DNA from: Paenibacillus stellifer
Lineage (GTDB): Bacteria; Bacillota; Bacilli; Paenibacillales; Paenibacillaceae
Direction of reading: 5' to 3'
Assembly: GCF_000758685.1 (NCBI RefSeq)
Contig: NZ_CP009286.1
Span: 836,501 to 900,500 of the forward strand
DNA: 64,000 bases
Of this stretch, positions 27,628 to 35,716 are shown in pieces (the first letter of the stretch is position 1; each line of letters starts with the position of its first letter). Made by a program: the position numbers and the translations under genes. Under the pieces are notes generated by a model that made no database searches, was not told the DNA's origin, and saw only the letters and a list, made by a program, of their open reading frames with translations.

Positions 27628-29184
27628 ATGTCTGTTGAAACAAAAACGATCGGTGAGCTAAAGAACCATCGTTTCTTCGTACCGTCATATCAGAGAGGCT
27701 ATCGTTGGACTGAATATGAAGTAACCGCTCTGCTTAACGATATATCAGAATTTTCGAGCGAGGGAGGTAAGCGCTACTGTATTCAGCCACTTATTGTTAA
27801 ACGTCGTAAAGATGGTACTTTTGAGGTAGTTGACGGCCAACAACGTCTTACCACTATTTACATCTTTATGAAAATCGCATCGCAGGAAATCCGCTCTGCT
27901 ACACCGCCCTTTGAGTTGCAATACGAGACCCGTAGTGATAGCGGAAACTTTTTGCAATCCCTCTCTGATGATGAAGATCTTGGAGTTAAAAAAACAAAAA
28001 ACATTGATTACTATCATATCGCCTCTGCTTATGAGACTATAAACAACTGGTTCGATAAGCAAGTAGACAAGTCGGTCGCCATACAGGAAATGAACACAAA
28101 AATAAGGAGAAGTGTCTTTTTCATCTGGCACGAAATGCCCGATGACAGTGATCCAATTGCTCTGTTCACTAAGGTGAACTTAGGCAAAATTCCGTTGACA
28201 AATGCAGAGTTGATTAAAGCCTTGCTACTAAACAAGGATAATTTCAGTACAGATATAAATAATCGTCAAACTGAAATCTCGATTGCGTGGGACAGAATAG
28301 AACAGGGTTTACGTGATGACTCCTTCTGGTATTTCCTAAACGAGAAGGAACAGAGCGGTACAAGAATAGATATGTTGTTTGAGTTGCTAGCAAATGAATA
28401 TAATGCCAGTTTACCGACAAAGATACCTATAAATCAGAAGTACTTCCCATTTTCAGTTTTTTCAGCTACCCTAAATGCTTCTGCTGACAAGGAAGGCTTT
28501 GTTAAGGCATTATGGGGAGAAGTTGAAAAGTTGTATGCTGATTTCCGAGAATGGTACGCTGATTTAGATAAGTACCACATTATAGGTTATCTTATTGCTA
28601 CAGGTGTCAAAATTGCAGATGTATTCGCCATTACACGTGGCAAAAGAAAAAGTACAGTTACGAGAGACTTGCTTGAAAAGGTAAGAAGGGTGACCGGTAA
28701 GACAGATAAAGATGTTCTTAATAGGATATCATACGGCACAGATAATCAGAAAATCCGTAAACTGCTGCTGTTATTCAACGTCGCGACACTTGTATGTAAA
28801 AGTGAAAAGCAGTACCGCTTTCCCTTTGATATTTATAAAGGTGAAACGCGTGATCGAATAAGGTGGGATATTGAACATATTCATGCAACGGCGGATGAAA
28901 CCGATGACGCTGACGATTCCTTATGGAATTTAACCCTGCTTGAACGCGGAACAAATCGGAGCCCTTTATATGCAGATAAACCTTTTAACGAAAAACGTAA
29001 GGTTATCCTAGAACGTGAGTCAAGAGGTCTCTTTGTGCCATTATGCACAAAGAATATCTTCTTGAAAGTGTATTCCAGAGATTTGACTGATATGGATATC
29101 TGGGGAAATGATGACAAGGCTGATTATATATCTGCAATGGCGCTTACATTGGAAATGTTCTTTGAAGGGAGGTTTGGGAAATGA
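27628..29184 (+). CDS. DUF262/DUF1524 GmrSD-like restriction protein
   Basis: This 518-residue protein joins two domains. The N-terminal DUF262 (ParB/sulfiredoxin-like nucleotidase) has the PSYQRGYRW and VVDGQQRLTT motifs. The C-terminal DUF1524 HNH nuclease has WDIEHIHA and the WNLTLLERGTNR segment near residues 415-445. This is the fusion architecture of GmrSD/BrxU-type type IV enzymes that cut modified phage DNA. The start is ATG 27628 with GGGAGGG upstream; a TTG 15 bp earlier is unlikely. It overlaps the next DUF262 gene by ATGA, so the two form a coupled pair. Such genes often sit beside BREX and widen protection to modified phages. Confidence 0.85.
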   Translation: MSVETKTIGELKNHRFFVPSYQRGYRWTEYEVTALLNDISEFSSEGGKRYCIQPLIVKRRKDGTFEVVDGQQRLTTIYIFMKIASQEIRSATPPFELQYETRSDSGNFLQSLSDDEDLGVKKTKNIDYYHIASAYETINNWFDKQVDKSVAIQEMNTKIRRSVFFIWHEMPDDSDPIALFTKVNLGKIPLTNAELIKALLLNKDNFSTDINNRQTEISIAWDRIEQGLRDDSFWYFLNEKEQSGTRIDMLFELLANEYNASLPTKIPINQKYFPFSVFSATLNASADKEGFVKALWGEVEKLYADFREWYADLDKYHIIGYLIATGVKIADVFAITRGKRKSTVTRDLLEKVRRVTGKTDKDVLNRISYGTDNQKIRKLLLLFNVATLVCKSEKQYRFPFDIYKGETRDRIRWDIEHIHATADETDDADDSLWNLTLLERGTNRSPLYADKPFNEKRKVILERESRGLFVPLCTKNIFLKVYSRDLTDMDIWGNDDKADYISAMALTLEMFFEGRFGK

Positions 29185-29220
29185 GTGAATGTAAGATTGA
29201 CACGTTGCTCAAATTATTAA

Positions 29221-30724
29221 CTCAACTTTCGCACCTGGAAAAATGGCTTAAACCCTTGAGCGCGTAAGGAGAATTCAATAGATTTACTCGTATTGACAAA
29301 AAACACCTCGCTTGTTTGGTATCATGGAAGTGTCGAGCTTACCATGCCAACAAGAAAGGTGCGTAACCCTATGTTACAACAACATTCCCTGTCTGAACAG
29401 TCTCGCTTTTCCAAACTTTTTGCCACTCTTCACATTGGAAAAACCTTACGGCAAGCGGGCATTTCTAAATCTTTCGGTCTTTCCAGTCTAGCCATTTTTC
29501 AAATCATATTCTCTTTGGTTTTCGAAGGGAAGAACTGGTTTCGGCTTTTGGAAAGTGACCGAGGAGCAGATCTTCCTGGCAAAGATGTTGTTTATCGGTT
29601 CTTAAATCAAGCTTCTTTTGCGTGGCGACGCTTTTTGCAGGCTTTAAGTCTTCGCATCGTGCGCCATTTTGAATCGCTTATTTCGTCACATCGAATACGT
29701 GTGTTCATTATCGACGATTCTGTTTTGAGTCGAAACCGGAGCAAAAAAGCAGAGTTATTGGCACGAGTTTTTGACCACTCTACGGGCAAATTCACCAAAG
29801 GCTACACCATGCTGACTCTAGGTTGGTCTGACGGTTTTAGCTTTGCTCCGATTGACTTTGTCATGCTGTCTTCAGCCAAATTAGCCAACCGTCTGTGCGA
29901 AATGGCTTCGACTCTCTCCAAACGCAGTAACGGCTACAAGCGCCGGATGGAGGCCTTATTTCGGAAGCCGGATGCTGTCGTAGCCTTGTTGGAACGAGCT
30001 TTACGTGCCGGATTGGCCGCCGACTACGTGCTTATGGATAGCTGGTTTACTCAAGCTCCACTGCTCCGTGAGCTCGCCGCCAAAGGGCTTCCCGTGATTG
30101 GTATGGTGAAGGAAATGAAACAACGCTACCTGGTTCAAGGTAAGCGAATGACACTCGGCGAGGTGTTTCAAAGCCTTCCCGCATCGAACGCGAAAGACAT
30201 TAAAGGCTCGGTCATCGTGCACACCGCCTGCGGTTTGCCTGTGAAGCTTGTGTTTGTCCGCAACCGGAATAAAAAACGGGAGTGGCTGGCCATTTTAAGT
30301 ACCGATGTGACGCTGGATGCAGCTGAAATCGTACGAATCTATGGCATGCGCTGGAGCATAGAGACCTTTTTCAAAGTCACCAAAAGCTATTTGAAACTGG
30401 GAACTGAATTTCAGGGCCGTTCCTTTGACGGGCTGATTAGCCATACGACGATTGTATTCAGCCGATATTTGGCAATGGAATACGAACGGCGTCAATCGAG
30501 TGATGACCGAACCTTGGGAGGGCTCTTCTTTCTCTTTGCCGACGAGGTCCGCGATCTGGACTACCAGACCGCGCTCCAGCAGCTCATGAGTTTATTTCTC
30601 GAAATGTCCCAGGCGAAAACCAAGAAGAACAAAATAGCTGTTTTTTGTCAACTACAGGAATGGATCTCCGGTTTACCCAGCTATATCAAGGGTTTGTTTG
30701 GAGATTTGAGCTGCGAAAGTTGAG
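29221..30724 (+). mobile_element. Intact IS4-family insertion sequence, 1504 bp
   Basis: Terminal inverted repeats CTCAACTTTCGCA (29221-29233) and its complement (ending 30724) bound the element. It is flanked by a perfect 7-bp direct repeat TTATTAA at 29214-29220 and 30725-30731. Perfect repeats and an intact transposase suggest a recent insertion. Confidence 0.93.
29371..30723 (+). CDS. IS4-family DDE transposase
   Basis: This 450-residue transposase shows the DDE layout: an aspartate in FIIDDSVLSR, one in VLMDSWFTQ, and the glutamate within the IS4 signature Y-x2-R-x3-E-x6-K (YGMRWSIETFFKVTK). ATG 29371 is preceded by an AGAAAGG site at about 10 bp; ATG 29344 is an alternative. The stop codon lies inside the right inverted repeat. 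The frame is intact, so the element is probably still active. Confidence 0.93.
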   Translation: MLQQHSLSEQSRFSKLFATLHIGKTLRQAGISKSFGLSSLAIFQIIFSLVFEGKNWFRLLESDRGADLPGKDVVYRFLNQASFAWRRFLQALSLRIVRHFESLISSHRIRVFIIDDSVLSRNRSKKAELLARVFDHSTGKFTKGYTMLTLGWSDGFSFAPIDFVMLSSAKLANRLCEMASTLSKRSNGYKRRMEALFRKPDAVVALLERALRAGLAADYVLMDSWFTQAPLLRELAAKGLPVIGMVKEMKQRYLVQGKRMTLGEVFQSLPASNAKDIKGSVIVHTACGLPVKLVFVRNRNKKREWLAILSTDVTLDAAEIVRIYGMRWSIETFFKVTKSYLKLGTEFQGRSFDGLISHTTIVFSRYLAMEYERRQSSDDRTLGGLFFLFADEVRDLDYQTALQQLMSLFLEMSQAKTKKNKIAVFCQLQEWISGLPSYIKGLFGDLSCES

Positions 30725-32809
30725 TTATTAAGTAAATATTATGTTGAAGTTCCGATTATACAGCGTGATTATGCCCAAGGCCGACAGGATGACCATACGA
30801 AAATGGTGCGTGACAACCTGCTTGCGGATATGAAGTCGGCAATCCTGGGTGAAACTAAGCCACTTGACCTTAACTTTGTATACGGTAAAGCGGAAGGTAG
30901 TAAATTCATTCCGATAGATGGCCAACAACGGTTGACAACACTTTTTCTGTTGCACCTATATGCGTTTTATAATGATAGCTCAAAAACAAAACTACTTCGG
31001 AACTTCAGCTATGAAACACGCACAAGTTCGCGTGATTTCTTAGAGAAGTTGACAGAGAATAGGGCCGCAGTTTTTTCATCCAAACTAATTCCATCCAGGG
31101 AAATCGAAGATTCAGAGTGGTTTGTCTTGAGTTGGAAATATGACCCTACTATACAATCTGTTTTTATAATGCTTGACAAAATTAAGGAAACGTTTGAGGA
31201 TGTCGAGAATCTGGATCAGTTACTGACAGATCAAGAGTCTGAGCCTATTGCATTTAAATTTCTGGATATTGACGATCTCGGGATGGAAGATAGCCTATAC
31301 ATAAAGCTCAATGAACGTGGAAAGCCTCTCACGCCGTTCGAGAATTTCAAAGCGCGGCTGATTGGTCGGCTTCAGAAACTCCAGTCAACTTTAACAGACG
31401 ATTTTGAGCAAAACTTCGACCGCGAATGGACAGATTTGTTTTGGTCAAAAAGTTGGAAGAACTTTGATCAAACATATTTGGCTTTTTTTTCCGGTCTCCT
31501 AATGAATGCGGGATTCTTTGAGAATGAGGCAAATTGGTCGAACACGCTCGATTATGACAAAATTGGAGAGGAGGTTTTCGGAACAGCATTCTATACATTG
31601 AATTTCCTATGCCAAAACCCAGACAACAATGAAGTCCACCAACTTGTATTTAATGCTCTGAAGGAAAAACGTACATATCAGGATAGGGTTTTGTTTCATG
31701 CTGTGACAACTTATTTGTTTCATGCAAAAGGCATCGATACGGGCTCGTTAAGAAAGTGGCTTCGGATTATTCAAAACCTAACTTTGAATTCTCAAATTGA
31801 TCAGCCAGTTTTATATCGTCGCGCCATTAACGGTATTAATTCGTTGTCTGAGAATTGGAATGATTTAATAGAATATTTCTCCCGCAATGGAAACGTGACA
31901 GGGTTCTCACAAGAACAAATAGAAGAAGAACGGTTAAAGGCTCAGTTAATATTACAGAGTGTAGATTTTGCAGAGGAAATATACAAGGCAGAGCAACACC
32001 CATATTTCAGTGGGCAAGTCCGCTCCGCACTTTGGTATTCAAAGAACGGTGTGGGGAAATATGATAAAGATTCTTTTGTTCGATACTGGGACAAGATATC
32101 CTCTTTATTTGAGAGAGGCAAGCCTAAACACGGGCATTTGCTACGACAGGCATTACTAACGTATGGTGACTTCACCATATCTGTAGGGGAATATAAAACA
32201 TTGTGCGTTGATGACCCGAACGAAGCAGCAAGCACGCCGAGTTTGAAACGACTATTTTCAAATCATGGAAATGTTGTAAAATGTCTTTTGGATGAGCTTG
32301 ATACAATTAGTGATATCAGAAGTCAACTAGAAGATATTGTAAACAAAGCAACGCTACCCAAAATTGACTGGCGATACTGTTTTGTCAAATTTCCCGAATT
32401 GTTCAAATGGATGAGCGTATCACATTTGCGTTTGCGTAAGGTGGGTGATGAATTACTTATCATCCCAAACAAATCTTCTAACGGATACAATTATGAGGTA
32501 TTCTCAACCGCATTGCACTATGCATTAAAGCAGCAAGGCATCAGATCGGATCTTGAAAGTGAATTGGGTACTTGGGCAATCCGATATTTGCGTTCAATGG
32601 AGCACAAAGTTAAATTTAAAAATGGGAAATTCATAGTCATAGATGCAAAGGATATCGTAGTTCTCAAAACAAAAACAGACGATCCCATTGCTGAGGCAAC
32701 GCATCATCTACTTAAACTATGATTTGTCATTCCCAGCGACCAATTTGCCGCGTTACGCAAGTACCCGGAACCGACCGAGGGTACAGTACCAAAGGTCTGG
32801 AAAATCTAT

Positions 32810-32843
32810 TCCCCGTTGGCCACGTGGCTGACGGGGGATTTTT
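32810..32843 (+). terminator. Strong terminator hairpin downstream of the DUF262 pair
   Basis: TCCCCGT (from 32810) pairs with ACGGGGGA (from 32831) around a GCCACGTGGC palindrome, followed by ATTTTT. It lies about 90 bp past the disrupted DUF262 gene. Confidence 0.7.
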
Positions 32844-32853
32844 CGTATTATCA

Positions 32854-32886
32854 GGTTAGCCAGTAATTACTGGTTGGCCTTTTTTT
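32854..32886 (+). terminator. Second terminator hairpin with T7 tract
   Basis: GGTTAGCCAGTAA (32854-32866) pairs with TTACTGGTTGGCC (32867-32879) using G-T pairs and is followed by seven Ts. It stands just upstream of the IS110 leader and may shield it from read-through. Confidence 0.65.
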
Positions 32887-32903
32887 ATGGTCGTTTTACG
32901 ATG

Positions 32904-33070
32904 AGGAAGCCGGGAGAACGTGGTGGTTTTAGGGGCAATGACCCCGTCACAAAAACTGTTCTCCCACGACCTCCAATGACCATGTTTGAGCTGGTAGAGG
33001 CTATTGACCTCGCATCACAAGCGAAGCTATGGGTTTGGAACCATCGTGGGATAGCCGGTAAATCTTTTAT
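32904..33070 (+). ncRNA. Candidate IS110 bridge RNA in the transposase leader
   Basis: The leader before the IS110 transposase folds well. GGGAGAAC (32912-32919) pairs with GTTCTCCC (32958-32965). Inside it GTTTT (32926-32930) pairs with AAAAC (32952-32956), and GGGG (32932-32935) with CCCC (32942-32945). A structured RNA from the non-coding left end is known to guide IS110 recombinases by target and donor loops. The exact ends, and which loops would match donor or target, cannot be set here because the element boundaries are unclear. Position and folding are seen; function is inference. Confidence 0.4.
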
Positions 33071-33082
33071 TTGGAGGTTGTT

Positions 33083-34264
33083 ATGGAACCAGTTATAGGT
33101 GTGGATGTGGCAAAAGGGTTTAGTGTGCTTCAAGCCTTTACGAGACGAAACGAACCTTATGGAAGGGCAGAAAGCCTGTCGCATGAGGAGCACGGGCTTG
33201 AACGGTTGGGGGAGCTCCTCGCGGAGTTGCAGGAGACAACAAAATGTACTCCGGTAGTGGTTTTGGAAGCGACAGGGCACTACCACCGGGTACTGGTAGC
33301 GTATCTGGAGCGTGGCGGCTGGAGGTACTTTATCGTGAATCCGTTGCAGTCGAAACGGGCCAAAGGAACGCAACTGCGCAAGGTTAAAACAGATGCTGCA
33401 GATGCATGGCATTTAGCAGATATGTATTACCGCGGAGACGTTACACCACATCGTATATGGGACGAAGCGTTTACAGAGTTGCAGCATGTGACCCGGCAAC
33501 ATGAGTTTGTGACGGGGATGTTTGTGCAGGCGAAGTTAAACACCAGAGCTTTATTAGATCAGGTTTTCCCGGGGTACGAGAAGGTCTTTCGGGATCTGTT
33601 TTCGGTTACGTCTCTAAAGGTGCTGGCGCGTTGTCTGGAGGGAGAACCGGGAGATCTTCATCAGATCATCGAGAACAGTGGCGCAGGGAAGTCGCGGTCG
33701 AAACGCTGGGTTCAAGAAAAAGCCGAACGGCTCCAGGAAGTGCTGACGCATTGGAAAAAGCAGAGGAGAAGTTCTTCTCAAAGCGTTGCTTTGCACGGTA
33801 TGGTTAGCTTATTGCTTCAGTTTTCGGAGCAGCTAAGTACATTGGAGAAGCAAATGGAGAAGATGGCATCCAGTCTCCACGAAGTAGAACTAATGAAGAG
33901 TATACCTGGCGTAGGAGATAAGCTTGCAGCAGCCCTTGTCGCTGAAATAGGGGACGTAGGACAGTTTCAAAACCCGAAACAACTCGTTGCTTTTGCAGGC
34001 TTAGACCCTGGCATATTCAGCTCAGGGAAGTTTAAGGCGACAAGCTCGAAGATCACGAAACGTGGTTCCAAGAGACTGCGACGTGCTTTATATTTAGCGG
34101 TACAGTGTGGGATACGCGGGAGCATCAACCGTAAGCTTCGAGATTATTATGATAGAAAAAGAAAAGAGGGCAAGGCTTACAAGGTGGTCGTGATCGCTTG
34201 CGCCAACAAGCTTCTTCATCACATATTCGCCATCCTCAGTAAGAACCAGCCCTATAACCCTTAA
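33083..34264 (+). CDS. IS110-family transposase (recombinase)
   Basis: This 393-residue protein has the two IS110 domains. The N-terminal DEDD (RuvC-like) domain shows GVDVAKG and the KTDAADAWHLA motif. The C-terminal Tnp20 domain has a helix-hairpin-helix-like IPGVGDKLAAALVAEIG, then the conserved AGLDPG and SSGKF region that should hold the catalytic serine. ATG 33083 follows GGAGG at good spacing. The frame is complete. Element ends are not obvious, as is usual because IS110 elements often lack inverted repeats. Confidence 0.92.
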   Translation: MEPVIGVDVAKGFSVLQAFTRRNEPYGRAESLSHEEHGLERLGELLAELQETTKCTPVVVLEATGHYHRVLVAYLERGGWRYFIVNPLQSKRAKGTQLRKVKTDAADAWHLADMYYRGDVTPHRIWDEAFTELQHVTRQHEFVTGMFVQAKLNTRALLDQVFPGYEKVFRDLFSVTSLKVLARCLEGEPGDLHQIIENSGAGKSRSKRWVQEKAERLQEVLTHWKKQRRSSSQSVALHGMVSLLLQFSEQLSTLEKQMEKMASSLHEVELMKSIPGVGDKLAAALVAEIGDVGQFQNPKQLVAFAGLDPGIFSSGKFKATSSKITKRGSKRLRRALYLAVQCGIRGSINRKLRDYYDRKRKEGKAYKVVVIACANKLLHHIFAILSKNQPYNP

Positions 34265-34560
34265 ATCCATATTTCCCCAAATATCCTTTACTCATGAAGG
34301 TTATTTGTCATGCTCATAAAATAGTATACCAACAAACCATTTGCAGACCAAGAGCAAAAAGCTTGACAAGTATTAGCTGGTTTTTGTGTAACGCGCGCGC
34401 TAGCCCGGGCAAGGCACAATTAGTCGGTGGAGGGCCTGCGACGGATGCGCTCCAGCCGAAACCGTGTTCCGTCCGGTCGAGGTAAGAGGCGTACCGCTTC
34501 GTTGGCGAGCGTTCGGAATAAATGCAGAGTGTCCACGCGGAATTTTTACAAAGACAAATA
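34265..34560. other. Spacer between IS110 transposase and the HTH operon
   Basis: About 300 bp with no credible gene. Part of it is presumably the right end of the IS110 element. The stretch 34390-34530 is much more GC-rich than the AT-rich sequence on each side, which suggests a junction of DNA from different sources. Confidence 0.35.
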
Positions 34561-34582
34561 AATATATTTAGTCAAATATATT
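34561..34582. promoter_or_regulatory. 22-bp palindrome overlapping the -35 box, likely operator
   Basis: AATATATTT (34561-34569) and AAATATATT (34574-34582) form a perfect inverted repeat with a 4-bp spacer. Its right end covers the first two bases of the TTGACA -35 box. This is a natural operator for the HTH protein encoded 53 bp downstream, implying autorepression. Confidence 0.6.
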
Positions 34583-34609
34583 GACACAGTTAAATCTAGT
34601 TGTTATTAT
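34581..34609 (+). promoter_or_regulatory. Consensus sigma-A promoter of the three-gene HTH module
   Basis: TTGACA (34581-34586), a 17-bp spacer and TATTAT (34604-34609) form a near-consensus vegetative promoter. Transcription would begin near 34616, giving a short leader before ATG 34635. Confidence 0.75.
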
Positions 34610-34634
34610 GGCAACAGATGGGGGGAACATCCAA

Positions 34635-35111
34635 ATGGAATCGAAAAATAAACAAACCGCTCAGATCGCTTGTTTACAAAGTAATCTATCCGCTATTAGG
34701 AAAATTGCAGGATGGACGTCCGAGCAATTAGGCGACAGAATCGGCGTTACGAAGCAAACCATTAGCAATCTGGAGAACGGGAAAACTCAGATGACTCTGA
34801 CTCAATATATTGCAATTCGATCCGTCATCGACTTCGAAATCCAAACGAATAAAGAAAACACGGTCTTGCCGCAAGTTGTAGAAATACTGCTTAATCGAGA
34901 TGAAGAGTACACTGACGAAGAGCGCGAGAAGATATCTGAGATGGTTCAAACTATTGCAGCTACCGCTTCAGGAGGAATAAGCGGAAAAGCTTTAGCAGCT
35001 GTAAGCGCTGGATTACTTGGAGGAATTTTTGGGGGCCCTTTAATAGCGGTCGGAGGAATTGTAGCCGGTACTACATGGCTTGCCAAAATTTTAAAAGACA
35101 AGAAAAAATAA
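34635..35111 (+). CDS. XRE-type HTH protein with glycine-rich hydrophobic tail (module 1, gene 1)
   Basis: This 158-residue protein starts with an XRE/Cro-like helix-turn-helix (LSAIRKIAGWTSEQLGDRIG then VTKQTISNLENGKTQ, about residues 15-50). After an acidic linker it ends in a glycine- and alanine-rich hydrophobic stretch (about residues 113-150, with repeated GG pairs) and a lysine-rich tail. Such a tail resembles a glycine-zipper membrane segment. ATG 34635 has GGGGGAAC upstream; the frame is open to 34581 but that overlaps the promoter. A DNA-binding domain fused to a possible membrane segment would let membrane state control transcription, which is inference. The next gene also has a glycine-zipper region and lies 14 bp away. 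Confidence 0.75.
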   Translation: MESKNKQTAQIACLQSNLSAIRKIAGWTSEQLGDRIGVTKQTISNLENGKTQMTLTQYIAIRSVIDFEIQTNKENTVLPQVVEILLNRDEEYTDEEREKISEMVQTIAATASGGISGKALAAVSAGLLGGIFGGPLIAVGGIVAGTTWLAKILKDKKK

Positions 35112-35125
35112 AGAGGAGTGTTATC

Positions 35126-35695
35126 ATGGGAGAATACGTTAAAAAGAAAAAAAATATGAAGTTTCAGAGCGTTGATGCCCTTCAACAAGTCGTAAATGTC
35201 GTTAACGAAGCTGCCGCAGCGTTGAAAGATAAAGGAAGAACGATGCGCGAAAGCGCTATACCGGAGGTGCTGGCCGGAGCGCTAGGCGCTGGGATAGGCG
35301 CGGTTGGTTCTTTTGCAGCATTATATGGATTGGGTACCGTAGGGCTAAGCGCGGCCGGAATTATGAGCGGATTAGCAAGCGCCGGAGGAGGAGTTGCAGC
35401 TGTTTTAGGAGGAGCCGTCTCTGCTTCCGTAGCGGGCGTTTTTGTTTTGGCGGCTCCAGTCGCAATATTAGCGGCAGGCGGAGTCGGCATTGCATCGCAC
35501 CTGAAACATAAGCAGCTAAAACAGGAAAAGGAACGTCTTTACCAAGAAGCGGTAAGGAAACAAACTGCTATTCTTAAGGCCCTTAAGGATGAGCAGGATG
35601 CCGATAAGGGTCGAATCGAATATTTAACTAGTATAATTATTTTATTGCAACAAGCAATCAAGGACCTTAAAGCCGACTTAGGGTACGCAGCCTAA
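35126..35695 (+). CDS. Glycine-zipper protein with coiled-coil tail (module 1, gene 2)
   Basis: This 189-residue protein has a short basic N-terminus, an amphipathic segment, then about 75 residues very rich in glycine, alanine and valine (residues 50-125, many GxxxG-type spacings). A lysine/glutamate coiled coil makes up the last 65 residues. It is probably membrane-associated or pore-like, though no signal peptide is present. ATG 35126 follows AGAGGAG. Its counterpart in module 2 (46807-47310) has the same order of regions. No named family is recognised. Confidence 0.75.
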   Translation: MGEYVKKKKNMKFQSVDALQQVVNVVNEAAAALKDKGRTMRESAIPEVLAGALGAGIGAVGSFAALYGLGTVGLSAAGIMSGLASAGGGVAAVLGGAVSASVAGVFVLAAPVAILAAGGVGIASHLKHKQLKQEKERLYQEAVRKQTAILKALKDEQDADKGRIEYLTSIIILLQQAIKDLKADLGYAA

Positions 35696-35716
35696 GCTTT
35701 GAATGGAGCATAGCGT

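Larger units (their letters stand above)
29181..32722 (+). pseudogene. Second DUF262 protein, disrupted by an IS4-family insertion
   Basis: The first 13 codons lie at 29181-29220 and the rest at 30732-32722. Removing the insertion and one 7-bp repeat restores one frame of 676 codons, with the junction reading ...LKLLSKYYVEVPIIQRDYAQ. The DUF262 motifs PIIQRDYAQGR and PIDGQQRLTT are then intact, as is the ERGKPLTPFENFKARL segment. No HNH motif is evident in the C-terminal half, so it may rely on its neighbour for cleavage. ATG 29181 overlaps the upstream stop. An internal ATG at 30803 could still give a protein, but it would lack the first DUF262 motif. I consider it inactive as it stands. Confidence 0.88.

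Noticed and set aside
34294..34485. 63-codon frame after the IS110 transposase
   Set aside because: No start signal or protein-like pattern; it is probably within the right end of the element.
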